NCBI RefSeq assembly: GCF_014334735.1 | Contig: NZ_CP060587.1 | Coordinates: 2,418,001 to 2,482,000 of the forward strand | Direction of reading: 5' to 3' | Length of the DNA: 64,000 nucleotides | From: Aeromicrobium senzhongii | GTDB lineage: Bacteria; Actinomycetota; Actinomycetes; Propionibacteriales; Nocardioidaceae | Shown: piece after piece, positions 1 through 8,871 of the stretch | Numbering within the stretch: position 1 is the first letter of the stretch | How the letters are laid out: every line of letters starts with the position of its first letter | Program-made: the position numbers and the translations under genes | Notes under the pieces: generated by a model | Told to the model about the DNA's origin: nothing | Database searches by the model: none | What the model saw: only the letters and a program-made list of their open reading frames with translations

Positions 1-257
1 CCGCCGGGCATCCGAGGGGCGGACCCGCGGAGGACCCTGATGTTCGTCTGGTTGAACTGCGACGTGGCGGCCCTCCGGCCGAGGTCGTCGTGGACCACGG
101 CCTCCTCGACGAAGGCGACGCCCTCGGCGCGATCGGGGTAGGCGTCCGTTCCCGTGGCCGAGGACGTCTCACCCCGGGTGAGGAACAGCACCAGCCAGAC
201 GACGGCCAGCACAGCGACGACGGCGACCACCAGATAGAGCAAGCGACGGATCGTCAT
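1..257 (-). CDS. Membrane-anchored protein, 3' end cut by window edge
   Basis: The gene runs off the left edge, so only the first 85 or so residues are visible. It starts at ATG with residues MTIRRLLYLV and has one strongly hydrophobic segment at about residues 5-27. A polar stretch follows, suited to an extracytoplasmic region behind a single N-terminal anchor. I recognise no family in what is visible. It lies about 70 nt downstream of the DUF2017 gene in the same direction and could be the last gene of that operon. Confidence 0.6.
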   Translation of the reverse strand, partial: MTIRRLLYLVVAVVAVLAVVWLVLFLTRGETSSATGTDAYPDRAEGVAFVEEAVVHDDLGRRAATSQFNQTNIRVLRGSAPRMPG

Positions 258-329
258 GACCGTTTCCCCCCGGTATCGGTGCGCCACTATGGCGCATCCC
301 CGGGGTGGGCGACAAGAGCCTGCGACCGC

Positions 330-893
330 TCAGGCGACGTTGACCAGGGTCTCCTGGACGAAGCCGAGCCAGTCGAAGACGTCACCCATCGCCACGGTGG
401 ACTCGTCGTCGGACTCGGCGAGGCGTTCGGCGTCCTCCTCGGTCTCGATCCCCAGCCGCACGGCCAGTGCGATCCGGATGTCGGTCAGCGCACGCAGCCA
501 GGCCATGACTTGCGGCTGATCGAGCTCGACCTCGACGTGCTTGGCTCCCACATCGAGACCACCGGCCTCGAGGCTCTCGATGACGACGTGGGCGTTGGCG
601 ACCTTGCCCGACGAGAGCGACTGCTCGGTGAAGCGCCGGAACTCGGCGGACTCCTGCGGGTCGTCGCGATAGGCGTCGGGCAGGAGGCGCGCCAGCACCG
701 GGTCCTCGGGCGGCAGGGCGGGGCCCGTCATCCCGATCATCTGCGCCAGCGGGTCGGGCTCGGACTCGCTGGGACCGTTGCGGTCCTGCAGCAGCTCGAC
801 GACCTGGCTGGCGAGGTTGACCAGCAGCTGCGCCTCGTTGAGCTCGAAGACGGCGGTGACGGTGCCGCGACGACGGCGGCGGAAGGGCTTCAC
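330..893 (-). CDS. DUF2017 family protein (AosR-like)
   Basis: This 187-residue protein belongs to DUF2017, which in actinobacteria almost always follows clpS. The Mycobacterium tuberculosis member AosR is a redox-responsive regulator that acts with a sigma factor on the adjacent cysteine biosynthesis genes through a CXXXC motif. This protein contains no cysteine at all, so that sensing mechanism cannot operate here. It has a basic N-terminus (MKPFRRRRRG) and a conserved helical C-terminus ending DWLGFVQETL. Its start codon overlaps the clpS stop by 4 nt (ATGA), indicating translational coupling. The family assignment is firm; the function is uncertain. Confidence 0.85.
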   Translation of the reverse strand: MKPFRRRRRGTVTAVFELNEAQLLVNLASQVVELLQDRNGPSESEPDPLAQMIGMTGPALPPEDPVLARLLPDAYRDDPQESAEFRRFTEQSLSSGKVANAHVVIESLEAGGLDVGAKHVEVELDQPQVMAWLRALTDIRIALAVRLGIETEEDAERLAESDDESTVAMGDVFDWLGFVQETLVNVA

Positions 894-1186
894 ACGTCGC
901 TCCGCTCAAGAGTCGCCCACAGGCCGTACTCGTGCATCGCCTGGACGTGGCGCTCCTGCTCCTCGCGGCGCCCGCTGGAAACGACGGCGCGGCCTTCCTC
1001 GTGCACGGCGAGCATCAGTTGGTGTGCCTTCTCCTCGGTGTAGCCGAAGTAGGTCCGGAAGACGAACGCCACGTACGACATCAGGTTGACCGGGTCGTTC
1101 CAGACGATCGTCACCCACGGGTCCTCCAGCTGGATGACGAGGTCAGACTCCGGCTGTTCGGTCTCGACGGGGGCGGGGGTGGTCAC
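890..1186 (-). CDS. clpS: ATP-dependent Clp protease adaptor ClpS
   Basis: ClpS binds the N-domain of ClpC/ClpA and delivers N-degron substrates to the ClpP protease in the cytoplasm. The core is clear: WVTIVWNDPVNLMSYV, then FRTYFGY, the KAHQLMLAVHEEGRAVV helix and a YGLWATLE end. The start is a choice between ATG at 1195 and GTG at 1186. I prefer the GTG because a CACAAT hexamer (minus strand, 1194-1199) ends 7 nt before it and would overlap the ATG, matching the leaderless spacing seen elsewhere in the window. It is divergent from pncB and coupled to the DUF2017 gene downstream. Confidence 0.88.
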   Translation of the reverse strand: MTTPAPVETEQPESDLVIQLEDPWVTIVWNDPVNLMSYVAFVFRTYFGYTEEKAHQLMLAVHEEGRAVVSSGRREEQERHVQAMHEYGLWATLERSDV

Positions 1187-1248
1187 GCCACCCATTGTGC
1201 CTGCCCGGGCCCGGCGCACGAAGGTCACCGTGGACCTACGCTGAGTCC

Positions 1249-2541
1249 ATGGTGTCGACCGCGCTGCTCACCGACCACTACGAGCTGACGATGCTCCAGG
1301 CCACGCTGGCCGACGGCACCGCCGGCCGGCGCAGCGTGTTCGAGGTGTTCGGGCGGCGGCTCAACGGCGGACGCCGGTTCGGCGTCGTGGCCGGCACCGG
1401 TCGCGTGCTGGACGCGCTGGCCGACTTCCGCTTCGACCCGGCCGAGATCGACTTCCTGCGGTCGGCGCGCATCGTCGACGACACGACGTGCGACTGGCTC
1501 GCCGACTACCGCTTCACGGGCGACATCTGGGGCTACCCCGAGGGCGAGCTGTGGTTCCCGGGATCACCGATCCTGCGGGTCGACTCGACGTTCGGCGAGG
1601 GCGTCATCCTCGAGACGCTGATCCTGTCGATCCTCAACCACGACTCGGCGATCGCGTCGGCCGCGGCGCGCATGACGCTGGCCGCCGGCGACCGCCCCTG
1701 CATCGAGATGGGCACCCGGCGCACCCACGAGGAGGCCGCGGTGGCGTCCGCGCGCGCCGCGTACATCTGTGGCTTCGCCGCCACCTCGAACCTCGAGGCG
1801 GGCCGCCGGTACGCCATTCCGACCGCGGGCACCGCCGCCCACGCCTTCACGCTCGTCCACGACACCGAGCGCGACGCGTTCACCTCGCAGGTCGCCTCGC
1901 TCGGGTCCGACACGACGTTGCTGGTCGACACGTACGACACCGCGCAGGGCGTCGCCACCGCCATCGAGGTCGGTGGCGCTGCCCTCGGCGGGGTGCGGCT
2001 GGACTCCGGCGACCTGGGCGACGTGGCGCGCACCACCCGCGCCCAACTGGACGCCGCCGGGAACGCCGACACCAAGATCACGGTGACGAGCGATCTGGAC
2101 GAGTACGCCATCGCCGCTCTGGCCGCGGCCCCGGTCGACGGCTACGGCGTCGGCACGTCGCTGGTCACCGGCTCGGGCTCCCCCACCAGCGGCTTCGTCT
2201 ACAAGCTGGTCGCGCGGGAGGCCGGCGACGGCACGATGCTCGGCGTCGCCAAGAAGAGCAAGGACAAGGCGTCGGTCGGCGGCCGCAAGACGGCGTTGCG
2301 CCGGCTGAACTCGAAGGGCGTCGCCGAGGCCGAGGTCATCGGCATCGACATCACGCCGCGAGACGACGGCGACGACCGCGAGCTGATGGTCCCACTCGTC
2401 GAACAGGGCAAGCGCGTCCACGACGCGACCCTGCATGATGCCCGCGCACGTCTGCAGGCATCCCTGGGCGAACTGCCCGCCGCCGCGAGGCGCCTCTCCA
2501 AGGGCGACCCCGCGATCCCGACCATCTTCGAGGAGGGCTGA
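1249..2541 (+). CDS. pncB: Nicotinate phosphoribosyltransferase
   Basis: This 430-residue enzyme converts nicotinate and PRPP to nicotinate mononucleotide, the Preiss-Handler step of NAD salvage. The N-terminus has the family signature LLTDHYELTML. The GTRRTHEEAA segment and the AHAFT motif (His about residue 197, where the phosphorylated histidine of the family lies) are present, as is GVRLDSGDLGD (about 247-257). The ATG at 1249 is preferred because a TACGCT -10 element at 1237-1242 ends 6 nt upstream, and homology begins immediately after it. Only 1 nt separates its stop from pncA, so the two salvage steps form an operon. Confidence 0.95.
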   Translation: MVSTALLTDHYELTMLQATLADGTAGRRSVFEVFGRRLNGGRRFGVVAGTGRVLDALADFRFDPAEIDFLRSARIVDDTTCDWLADYRFTGDIWGYPEGELWFPGSPILRVDSTFGEGVILETLILSILNHDSAIASAAARMTLAAGDRPCIEMGTRRTHEEAAVASARAAYICGFAATSNLEAGRRYAIPTAGTAAHAFTLVHDTERDAFTSQVASLGSDTTLLVDTYDTAQGVATAIEVGGAALGGVRLDSGDLGDVARTTRAQLDAAGNADTKITVTSDLDEYAIAALAAAPVDGYGVGTSLVTGSGSPTSGFVYKLVAREAGDGTMLGVAKKSKDKASVGGRKTALRRLNSKGVAEAEVIGIDITPRDDGDDRELMVPLVEQGKRVHDATLHDARARLQASLGELPAAARRLSKGDPAIPTIFEEG

Positions 2542-2542
2542 G

Positions 2543-3109
2543 ATGAGCGGTCCACGCACGTTGCTCGTCGTCGACGTCCAGAACGACTTCTGTGAGGGCG
2601 GCTCCCTGGCCGTCACCGGCGGCTCGGCGGTCGCCGACGCCGTCGCCGAGCTCATCGCCCGGCAGGACTACGACCTGGTGATCGCGACCCGCGACCACCA
2701 CATCGACCCGGGCTCCCACTTCAGCGACGAGCCGGACTTCGTCGACTCCTGGCCGCCGCACTGCGTGGTCGGCACGCCCGGCGCCGACCTGCACCCGGCC
2801 CTGAGCGACGACCTGTTCGCCGCGATCTTCGACAAGGGCGAGTACGAGGCCGCCTACTCGGGCTTCGAGGGCCGGAACGCCGACGGGCACGCCCTGGCCG
2901 ACTTCCTGCGCGACCGAGACGTCACGGAGATCGCGGTGTGCGGCATCGCCACGGACTACTGCGTGCGAGCCACCGCCCTGGACGCCGCGGGCGAGGGCTT
3001 CAAGGTCACCGTGCTGGGCGACCTGACCGCCGCCGTGGCGCCGGACAGCATCAACCGGGTGCAGCAGGAGTGGGCCGCGGCGGGCATCAGCACCGTCACG
3101 GCCTCCTGA
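2543..3109 (+). CDS. pncA: Nicotinamidase (isochorismatase superfamily)
   Basis: This 188-residue hydrolase deamidates nicotinamide to nicotinate, the substrate of the PncB encoded 1 nt upstream. The catalytic triad is visible: Asp11 in VVDVQNDFCEGGSLAV, Lys98 in FDKGEY and Cys140 in CGIATDYCVRATALDA. The metal-binding residues Asp51, His53 and His59 lie in RDHHIDPGSHF. The length is normal for the family. PncA also converts the drug pyrazinamide in mycobacteria; whether this enzyme does so cannot be told from sequence. Confidence 0.95.
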   Translation: MSGPRTLLVVDVQNDFCEGGSLAVTGGSAVADAVAELIARQDYDLVIATRDHHIDPGSHFSDEPDFVDSWPPHCVVGTPGADLHPALSDDLFAAIFDKGEYEAAYSGFEGRNADGHALADFLRDRDVTEIAVCGIATDYCVRATALDAAGEGFKVTVLGDLTAAVAPDSINRVQQEWAAAGISTVTAS

Positions 3110-3116
3110 CCCCGGC

Positions 3117-4145
3117 TCAGGCGACGAGCAGCTCCAGCGTCCGCACGCGGCCCGGCGTCGTGCGCGGGTCGGCGCCGCGACGCGCGGACGCGACCGGGTG
3201 CAGCATGACCTCGTCGACGTCGAACTCCGCCGCCAGCGCCTCGAGCTCCTTGCGCGCCGTGTCGGGGTCCCCGACCACCATGCGCGCCAGTCCGGAGTCC
3301 ACGAGCGAGTCCATGCCCGGATCGAGCTCGAGGGCCTCGGCGTCCTCGACCAGGTCGATCGGCGCCAGCGGCTTGCCGGTCTGGAGTCGGGCCATGTTCT
3401 GCAGGTTCGGCAGCGCCAGGGCGGTCGCCTCGTCGGCGGTCTCGGCGACGACGATGTTGGCCGTCAGGAACGTGGTGGGGCGCTCGCAGATGTCGCTGGG
3501 CTGGAACTCGGAGCGGTAGACCGCGAGGGCCTCGGCCGTGCCGCGTCCGCTGAAGTGGTGAGCGAAGACGTACGGGAGGCCCTTGGCGGCGGCCAGGTGG
3601 GCCGAGTACATCGAGGAGCCGAGCAGCCACAGCTGCGGCGCGCTCACGGCGGCGGGCGTCGCCTTGAGGATGTACTGCTGGTTGGGGATCGGCACCCGCA
3701 CGCCGCGGCCGTCCATCAGCGCGGCGACGTCGTCGAGGTACTGCGGGAACTTGGCGATGTCGGAGTCGTCGCGGCCAGCCGCACCGCGCAGGGCCCACGA
3801 GGTGACGGGGTCCGAGCCGGGGGCGCGTCCGATGCCGAGATCGATCCGGCCGGGGAACGCGGCCTCCAGGAGGGCGAACTGCTCGGCGACGGCCAACGGG
3901 GCGTGGTTGGGCAGCATCACGCCGCCCGAGCCGACCTTGATGCGCTCGGTCGCGGCGGCCAGCAGCGCGATGAGCACCGGCGGCGATGCGGCCGCGACGG
4001 CCGGCATGTTGTGGTGCTCGGCGACCCAGTACCGCTCGAAGCCCAGCCGGTCGGCCGTGCGGGCCAGCTCGGTGGCCGCGGCGACGGCGTCTCCCGTCGT
4101 CTGGTCGGTGCGAACAGGGACGAGATCCAGGACCGAGAACTTCAT
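3117..4145 (-). CDS. LLM-class flavin-dependent oxidoreductase
   Basis: This 342-residue protein has the bacterial luciferase-like TIM-barrel fold. Landmarks are MKFSVLDLVPV at the N-terminus, GFERYWVAEHHNMPAVAAASP, then LPNHAPLAVAEQFALLEAAFPGR and the LGIGRAPGSDP loop. These are typical of the alkanal monooxygenase-like LLM group whose members usually use FMNH2. An F420-dependent role is possible because the window encodes F420 biosynthesis, but the sequence does not decide it. It converges on pncA with 7 nt between stop codons. The substrate is unknown. Confidence 0.85.
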   Translation of the reverse strand: MKFSVLDLVPVRTDQTTGDAVAAATELARTADRLGFERYWVAEHHNMPAVAAASPPVLIALLAAATERIKVGSGGVMLPNHAPLAVAEQFALLEAAFPGRIDLGIGRAPGSDPVTSWALRGAAGRDDSDIAKFPQYLDDVAALMDGRGVRVPIPNQQYILKATPAAVSAPQLWLLGSSMYSAHLAAAKGLPYVFAHHFSGRGTAEALAVYRSEFQPSDICERPTTFLTANIVVAETADEATALALPNLQNMARLQTGKPLAPIDLVEDAEALELDPGMDSLVDSGLARMVVGDPDTARKELEALAAEFDVDEVMLHPVASARRGADPRTTPGRVRTLELLVA

Positions 4146-4200
4146 ACCGGTCTCAACGACGCCGGGGGCGCGGGGATTCCCCTCGCGCTAGCGTCGGGGG

Positions 4201-5232
4201 ATGCGCGAGGCGTTCGGAGCGACATTCATCGGACCCGAGGGGTACCTGAACACGGCGTCCTACGGCCTGCCGCCCACCGCGACGGTCGACGCCCTCGAGC
4301 GGGTCCACCGCCGTTGGGCGGCCGGCACGGCAGTGGGGTCCGACTTCGACGCCGACATCGCCACGGGTCGAGCGGCGTTCGCCGATCTCGCCGGTGTGCC
4401 GGTCTCGTCGGTCACGATGGGCGCGTCGGTCGCGGCCCTGCTCGGGCCGGTGGCCTCGGCCCTTCCCGACGGCGCGCGCGTGCTGGTCCCCGAGGGTGAG
4501 TTCACCTCGGTCAGCTTCCCGTTCGCGGCGCACCACGGCCGCGACGTCACCGTGACCGAGGCGCCGCTGCACCGTCTCCCCGAGGCCGCGAGCGAGTACG
4601 ACGTCGTCGCGGTCTCGACGGTGCAGTCCGCCGACGGGGCGCGGGTCGACCTCACGGCCCTGCGCTCGGCGACCGAGGGTTCCGACACGATCGTGCTCCT
4701 GGACGCGACCCAGCAGCTGGGGTGGCTGCAGCTCGACCTGGGCTGGGCCGACGTGGTCGTCAGCTCGAGCTACAAGTGGCTGCTGGGGCCGACCGGCATC
4801 GCGTGGGGCGCCTACTCCGACCACCTCGTCGACCGCCTCGTCCCGCACCACGCGAACCGCTACGCCGGCGGCGCGCCGTGGGACACCACCTACGGCCTGC
4901 CGCTGCGGCTGACCGACGACGCGCGCCGCTTCGACATCTCCCCCGCCTGGTTCCCCGTCGTCGGTGCCGCCGCGAGCCTGGCCTGGATCTCGACGCTCGA
5001 CATCGCCGAGGTCACCGCGCACTGTCGCGGCCTGGCGGATCGGGCACGTACCGCCCTCGGGCTGCCGCCGGGCGACTCGGCGATCGTCTCGATCCCGACC
5101 GAGCACGCGGCCGCCCGGTTGCAGGAGGCGGGCGTGCGCGCCTCGGTGCGCCAGGGGGCGGCGCGCATCGCCTTCGCTCTCTACAACACCGAGGACGACC
5201 TGGACCGGGTCGTCCGGGCCTTGAATGCGTGA
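4201..5232 (+). CDS. Class V (NifS-like) PLP-dependent aminotransferase
   Basis: This 343-residue protein has the aminotransferase class V fold. The PLP-binding lysine is Lys192 in SSSYKWLLGPTG, preceded by the LLDATQQLGWLQLDL segment that supplies the cofactor-binding Asp and Gln. It lacks a persulfide cysteine loop, so it is more likely an aminotransferase or lyase of the isopenicillin epimerase/kynureninase-like group than a cysteine desulfurase. A TAGCGT element at 4189-4194 ends 6 nt before the ATG, so the mRNA is probably leaderless. The substrate is unknown. Confidence 0.82.
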   Translation: MREAFGATFIGPEGYLNTASYGLPPTATVDALERVHRRWAAGTAVGSDFDADIATGRAAFADLAGVPVSSVTMGASVAALLGPVASALPDGARVLVPEGEFTSVSFPFAAHHGRDVTVTEAPLHRLPEAASEYDVVAVSTVQSADGARVDLTALRSATEGSDTIVLLDATQQLGWLQLDLGWADVVVSSSYKWLLGPTGIAWGAYSDHLVDRLVPHHANRYAGGAPWDTTYGLPLRLTDDARRFDISPAWFPVVGAAASLAWISTLDIAEVTAHCRGLADRARTALGLPPGDSAIVSIPTEHAAARLQEAGVRASVRQGAARIAFALYNTEDDLDRVVRALNA

Positions 5233-5271
5233 TGCCCGGTCCTGCGGGGAAGGCTGCAGGACCGGGCATCA
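5230..5271. terminator. Bidirectional terminator hairpin
   Basis: A perfect 16-bp inverted repeat, TGATGCCCGGTCCTGC at 5230-5245 and its complement at 5256-5271, flanks a 10-nt loop. It begins inside the aminotransferase stop codon. The genes on either side converge, so it probably stops transcription both ways. No U-tract is visible, as is common in high-GC actinobacteria. Confidence 0.8.
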
Positions 5272-5328
5272 CTCCCATGTGGAACCCTGAGTTGTACGTT
5301 TGCACAGTTCTTGTGAAAAATCGAGCCC

Positions 5329-6156
5329 CTAGGTGCCCAAGTTCTCAATGAGGAAGCCCCCGGGGTAGCTGCGGATGCGCCGTGAGTCGCGCACGCTGCG
5401 GGGTGTGCGGCGCTCCGGCATGAGGCGGACGACCCGCCCTCGCAGGCGCAACGCCCCATGGGAGGCGCGCTCCAGCCAGGCCGGCGGATGGTCGTAGCCG
5501 AAGGCCGAACGCAGGTGCGGGTCCATGATCGCCACACTGAAGCGGCGCACCGCCGGCCGCAGCGGCCGGGGGTAGAAGGTGGTCAGCAGCGCCAGCGTCG
5601 CATCGGCCACGGCCCGCGACTTCGGGTCGAACACGAAGTGCTCGGCCTCGTAGTCGTCGAGCAACCGCTCGAACCCGGCCAGGTCCTGCGGCAGGTCGCG
5701 GATGCCCATCAGCCGACCGAGGCGCAGGTAGTACGCGACGCCCGCGGCGTCCTCGACCGGCGTCGTGCGGCGCCACCCGTACCGGTTGATCCACCGGTTC
5801 GGCATCACGACGAACGTCGCCAGCACGTACCGCAGATCGTCGTTGCTGATGTCGTAGCGGCCGTGCATCTGGTTCATCCGCCGGACTGCGGCACGGCCCG
5901 GATCGCTCTCGAGCCCCTGCTCGACCATCTCGCCCAGCAGCAGTGCCGTGTCGTCGTGGCGGCGCTGGGTGTCGGTCGTGAACTGGCCGGTGTCGTACAG
6001 CAGCCGCCCGATCGAGGGGACGGCATACGTGCGGAAGAGGGCGAAGCTCAGGGCCTGCTCGAGGTCCCACGGGAAGTCGTACTGGCCGAAGAGCCGCACG
6101 ATCTGCTCGTAGTCGGCCTCGGGGTCCAGGTCCGCCGACCGGATGCGGCGGCTCAT
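5329..6156 (-). CDS. DUF2236 (MpaB-type) oxygenase-like protein
   Basis: This 275-residue protein belongs to DUF2236, whose characterised relatives include the rubber oxygenase Lcp and the fungal oxygenase MpaB. It has the helical core typical of the group: LFGQYDFPWDLEQALSFALFRTY, then a QRRHDDTALLL segment and the MHGRYDI.NDDLRYVLATFV region that carries the likely metal or heme ligands. The start ATG at 6156 overlaps the stop of the upstream esterase gene by 4 nt, so the two are co-translated. The substrate is unknown; a link to lipid or ester breakdown through its partner is inference. Confidence 0.8.
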   Translation of the reverse strand: MSRRIRSADLDPEADYEQIVRLFGQYDFPWDLEQALSFALFRTYAVPSIGRLLYDTGQFTTDTQRRHDDTALLLGEMVEQGLESDPGRAAVRRMNQMHGRYDISNDDLRYVLATFVVMPNRWINRYGWRRTTPVEDAAGVAYYLRLGRLMGIRDLPQDLAGFERLLDDYEAEHFVFDPKSRAVADATLALLTTFYPRPLRPAVRRFSVAIMDPHLRSAFGYDHPPAWLERASHGALRLRGRVVRLMPERRTPRSVRDSRRIRSYPGGFLIENLGT

Positions 6157-7118
6157 GCCGGCACCACGACGCGGGCGGCGACGAAGTCGACGATGTCCGC
6201 GACCGCATCCTCGGCTGCGGGCACGACACCCGGCAGGCTCAGGAACCCGTGCACCGTCCCCGGGTACTCCCGATACCGCACCGGCACCCCGGCCCGCTGC
6301 AGCGCCTCGCGGTAGTGGACCCCGTTGTCGAGCAGTGGATCGTGATCGGCCGTGAGGATGAACGCCGGCGGCAGCCCGTCGAACGAGGCGGCCCGCAAGG
6401 GCGAGGCGAGCGGGTCCTTCGTGCCGTACGCGTCGCCGAGGTAGAGGTGGGCGAACGCGCTCATGTTCTTCGACGTCAGGACCGCCTCGTTGGGCATCCT
6501 CAGCTCCGAGGCGAACTTCTCGTACATCTCCACGGCCGGATAGATGAGGACCTGGGCGCACAGCCGCGGACCGCCCTCTGCCACCGAGCGCTGGGCCGCG
6601 ACGGCCGCCAGGTTGCCGCCGGCGCTGTCGCCCATGACGGCCATGCGGTCGATGTCGAGTCCCAGCGCGTCGGCCCGGTCGGCGATCCAGCCGAGGGCCT
6701 CCCACGTGTCGTCGACGGCCGCCGGGAACGGATGCTCGGGCGAGAGCCGGTAGGACGGTGAGATGACCGTCGCCCCGCTGCCCGCCGCCACCCGGGACGC
6801 CAGCCAGGCGGACTGCTCGGGCGTGCCCTGCACCCAGCCGCCACCGTGGAAGTTCACCACCACCGGCCGCTTCCCACCCACGCCGGTCGGGCGGTGGACC
6901 ACGGCGCGCAGGGTGCGTCCCCGCAGCGGGATCTCGATCTCCTCGGCGCGGGCCCGTCGGTCGGGCCTCCCGAACACCATCCTCCCGGGCAGCGTCTGAC
7001 CCAGGCGAACACGCTCGGCGCGCAGTTGCGCGTGATCGGTGGCCTCCTCGACGGGCGTGGCGAGGCGTTGCAGGACCGTGGCGAAGAACTTCGTGCGCAG
7101 TGGCAGTGGGGCACTCAC
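6153..7118 (-). CDS. Alpha/beta hydrolase, hormone-sensitive-lipase family
   Basis: This 321-residue esterase or lipase has the HSL-type oxyanion motif HGGG at residues 91-94, the nucleophile Ser165 in GDSAGGN, an acid in TADHDPLLDNG and the catalytic His in GTVHGFLSLPG. The GTG at 7118 (product MSAPLPLRTK) is chosen over the GTG at 7124. A TAGGCT element on the minus strand ends 6 nt before it, matching the leaderless spacing of neighbouring genes. It is translationally coupled to the downstream DUF2236 gene. It probably acts on short acyl esters in the cytoplasm, since no signal peptide is visible. Confidence 0.85.
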   Translation of the reverse strand: MSAPLPLRTKFFATVLQRLATPVEEATDHAQLRAERVRLGQTLPGRMVFGRPDRRARAEEIEIPLRGRTLRAVVHRPTGVGGKRPVVVNFHGGGWVQGTPEQSAWLASRVAAGSGATVISPSYRLSPEHPFPAAVDDTWEALGWIADRADALGLDIDRMAVMGDSAGGNLAAVAAQRSVAEGGPRLCAQVLIYPAVEMYEKFASELRMPNEAVLTSKNMSAFAHLYLGDAYGTKDPLASPLRAASFDGLPPAFILTADHDPLLDNGVHYREALQRAGVPVRYREYPGTVHGFLSLPGVVPAAEDAVADIVDFVAARVVVPA

Positions 7119-7179
7119 GCGCACAGCCTAGAGGTCGCCTGTGATCGGGGACACACCCTCTCGGTGGTCCGGGCGCGAC

Positions 7180-8871
7180 TCAGCCCGACGCGCGCAGCGC
7201 CCAGTCGCGCAGCAGGTCGATGCGGTGCTGCAGCTGGGCCGTGGTGGCCTGGGCCGCCGGCGGTCCGCCGCACTCCTGGCGCAGGCGGTTGTGCGTGACG
7301 CCGTGGGGCGTGCCCGTGCGGTGGTGCCACGCCGCGACGAGGGAGTTCAACTGGCGGCGCAGCTCGGCCCGGCGCTCGTACTCGACGTCGGCCTCGGCCC
7401 GCGCGGGAGCCTCGGCACGCTTGCGGTTGCGGGCGCCGCGCAGCAACTCGGCCACCTGGTCGCGCTCGAGCAGACCAGGGATGCCGAGGAAGTCGAGCTC
7501 GTCGCTGTCGCCGGCGACCATCTCGTAGTCGATCGGCGAGAACTCGTCGCCGTCGTAGACCACCCGGTCGAACGAGGCCTCGCTGCCGATCGCGGCGTAC
7601 TGGTTGCCCAGCTCGTCGCTGGCGCCCTCGGACGCGTTGGCCCGGGCGATCAACGCCTCCTCGGCGGCGAACAGGTCGGACTCGTCGTGGACGGGCCGGC
7701 CGATCACGTGGTCGCGCTCGGCCTCGAGGTCGGCGGCCAGCTTCAGCAGCCCGGGAACGCTGGGCAGGAACACCGAGGCGGTCTCGCCACGACGCCGGGC
7801 ACGCACGAAGCGGCCCACGGCCTGGGCGAAGAACAACGGGGTGGCGATCGTGGTGGCGTAGACGCCGACGGCCAGGCGCGGGACGTCGACGCCCTCGCTG
7901 ACCATGCGCACCGCGACCATCCACGGATCGTTGCCGGCGGCGAACTCGGCGATGCGGGCACTGGAGCCGGTCTCGTCCGAGAGCACGAGGGTCGGCGCCT
8001 GCCCGGTCAGCTCCTTGAGCACCGCGGCGTAGGCGCGTGCCGACGTCTGGTCGCTGGCGATGACGAGACCGCCGGCGTCGTGGATGTCACGGCGCACCTC
8101 GATCAGGCGCTTGTGCGCGGCCTCGAGCACGGCCGGCACCCACGAGCCCGCGGGGTCGAGCGCGGTGCGCAGGGCCTGGGCGGTCTGGTCGCGCGTGAGC
8201 GGCTCGCCCAGGCGCGCCGAGACCTCGTCGCCGGCGCTGGTGCGCCACTGCATCTCGCCGGAGTAGGCCATGAACAGCACCGGCCGGACGACGCCCTCCT
8301 TGAGGGCCTCGCCGTAGCCGTAGGCATAATCGGCGACGCTGGAGATCGACCCGTCCCCCACCGGCGCGTACGTCACGAACGGGATCGGGTTGTCGTCGGA
8401 GCGGAACGGCGTGCCGGTCAGCGAGAGGCGGCGGATGGCCGGCTCGCACGCCTCCAGCACGGCCTCGCCCCAGCTGAGGGCGTCACCGGCGTGGTGGACC
8501 TCGTCGAGGATCACGAAGGTGCGGCTGCGCTCGATGCGCACGCGGTGACCGACCGGGTTGGTGGCCAGGCCCGCGTAGGTGACGCAGTAGCCGTCGAAGC
8601 GGGCGCCGAGCGCGCCGTTGAGAGTGGGCTCGAGCGCGATCCCTGAGCGGGCGGCTGCCTGGGCCCACTGCGTCTTCAGGTGCTCGGTCGGGGTGACGAC
8701 CACGACCCTCTCGACGATGCGGCGGTGCAGCAGGTCGGCGGCGATCGTCAGAGCGAAGGTGGTCTTGCCCGCGCCGGGCGTGGCGACCGTGAGGAAGTCA
8801 GCGGGCTGCGTGCGGACGTACTGCTCGAACGCCTCACGCTGCCAGGCCCGCAGTGGCAGGCCGGCACTCAC
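7180..8871 (-). CDS. DEAD/DEAH-box (superfamily 2) helicase
   Basis: This 563-residue SF2 ATPase starts with a Q-like LRAWQREAFEQY, then Walker A TPGAGKTT at about residues 31-38, a GIALEP/TYAGLA region and the Walker B ILDEVHHAGD. Motif III SLTGTPFR and motif VI QAVGRFVRARR also follow. The roughly 150-residue C-terminal tail is charged and helical and resembles that of actinobacterial radiation-response helicases. Its start overlaps the DUF3039 stop by 4 nt. The family is certain; the nucleic acid substrate is not. Confidence 0.9.
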   Translation of the reverse strand: MSAGLPLRAWQREAFEQYVRTQPADFLTVATPGAGKTTFALTIAADLLHRRIVERVVVVTPTEHLKTQWAQAAARSGIALEPTLNGALGARFDGYCVTYAGLATNPVGHRVRIERSRTFVILDEVHHAGDALSWGEAVLEACEPAIRRLSLTGTPFRSDDNPIPFVTYAPVGDGSISSVADYAYGYGEALKEGVVRPVLFMAYSGEMQWRTSAGDEVSARLGEPLTRDQTAQALRTALDPAGSWVPAVLEAAHKRLIEVRRDIHDAGGLVIASDQTSARAYAAVLKELTGQAPTLVLSDETGSSARIAEFAAGNDPWMVAVRMVSEGVDVPRLAVGVYATTIATPLFFAQAVGRFVRARRRGETASVFLPSVPGLLKLAADLEAERDHVIGRPVHDESDLFAAEEALIARANASEGASDELGNQYAAIGSEASFDRVVYDGDEFSPIDYEMVAGDSDELDFLGIPGLLERDQVAELLRGARNRKRAEAPARAEADVEYERRAELRRQLNSLVAAWHHRTGTPHGVTHNRLRQECGGPPAAQATTAQLQHRIDLLRDWALRASG

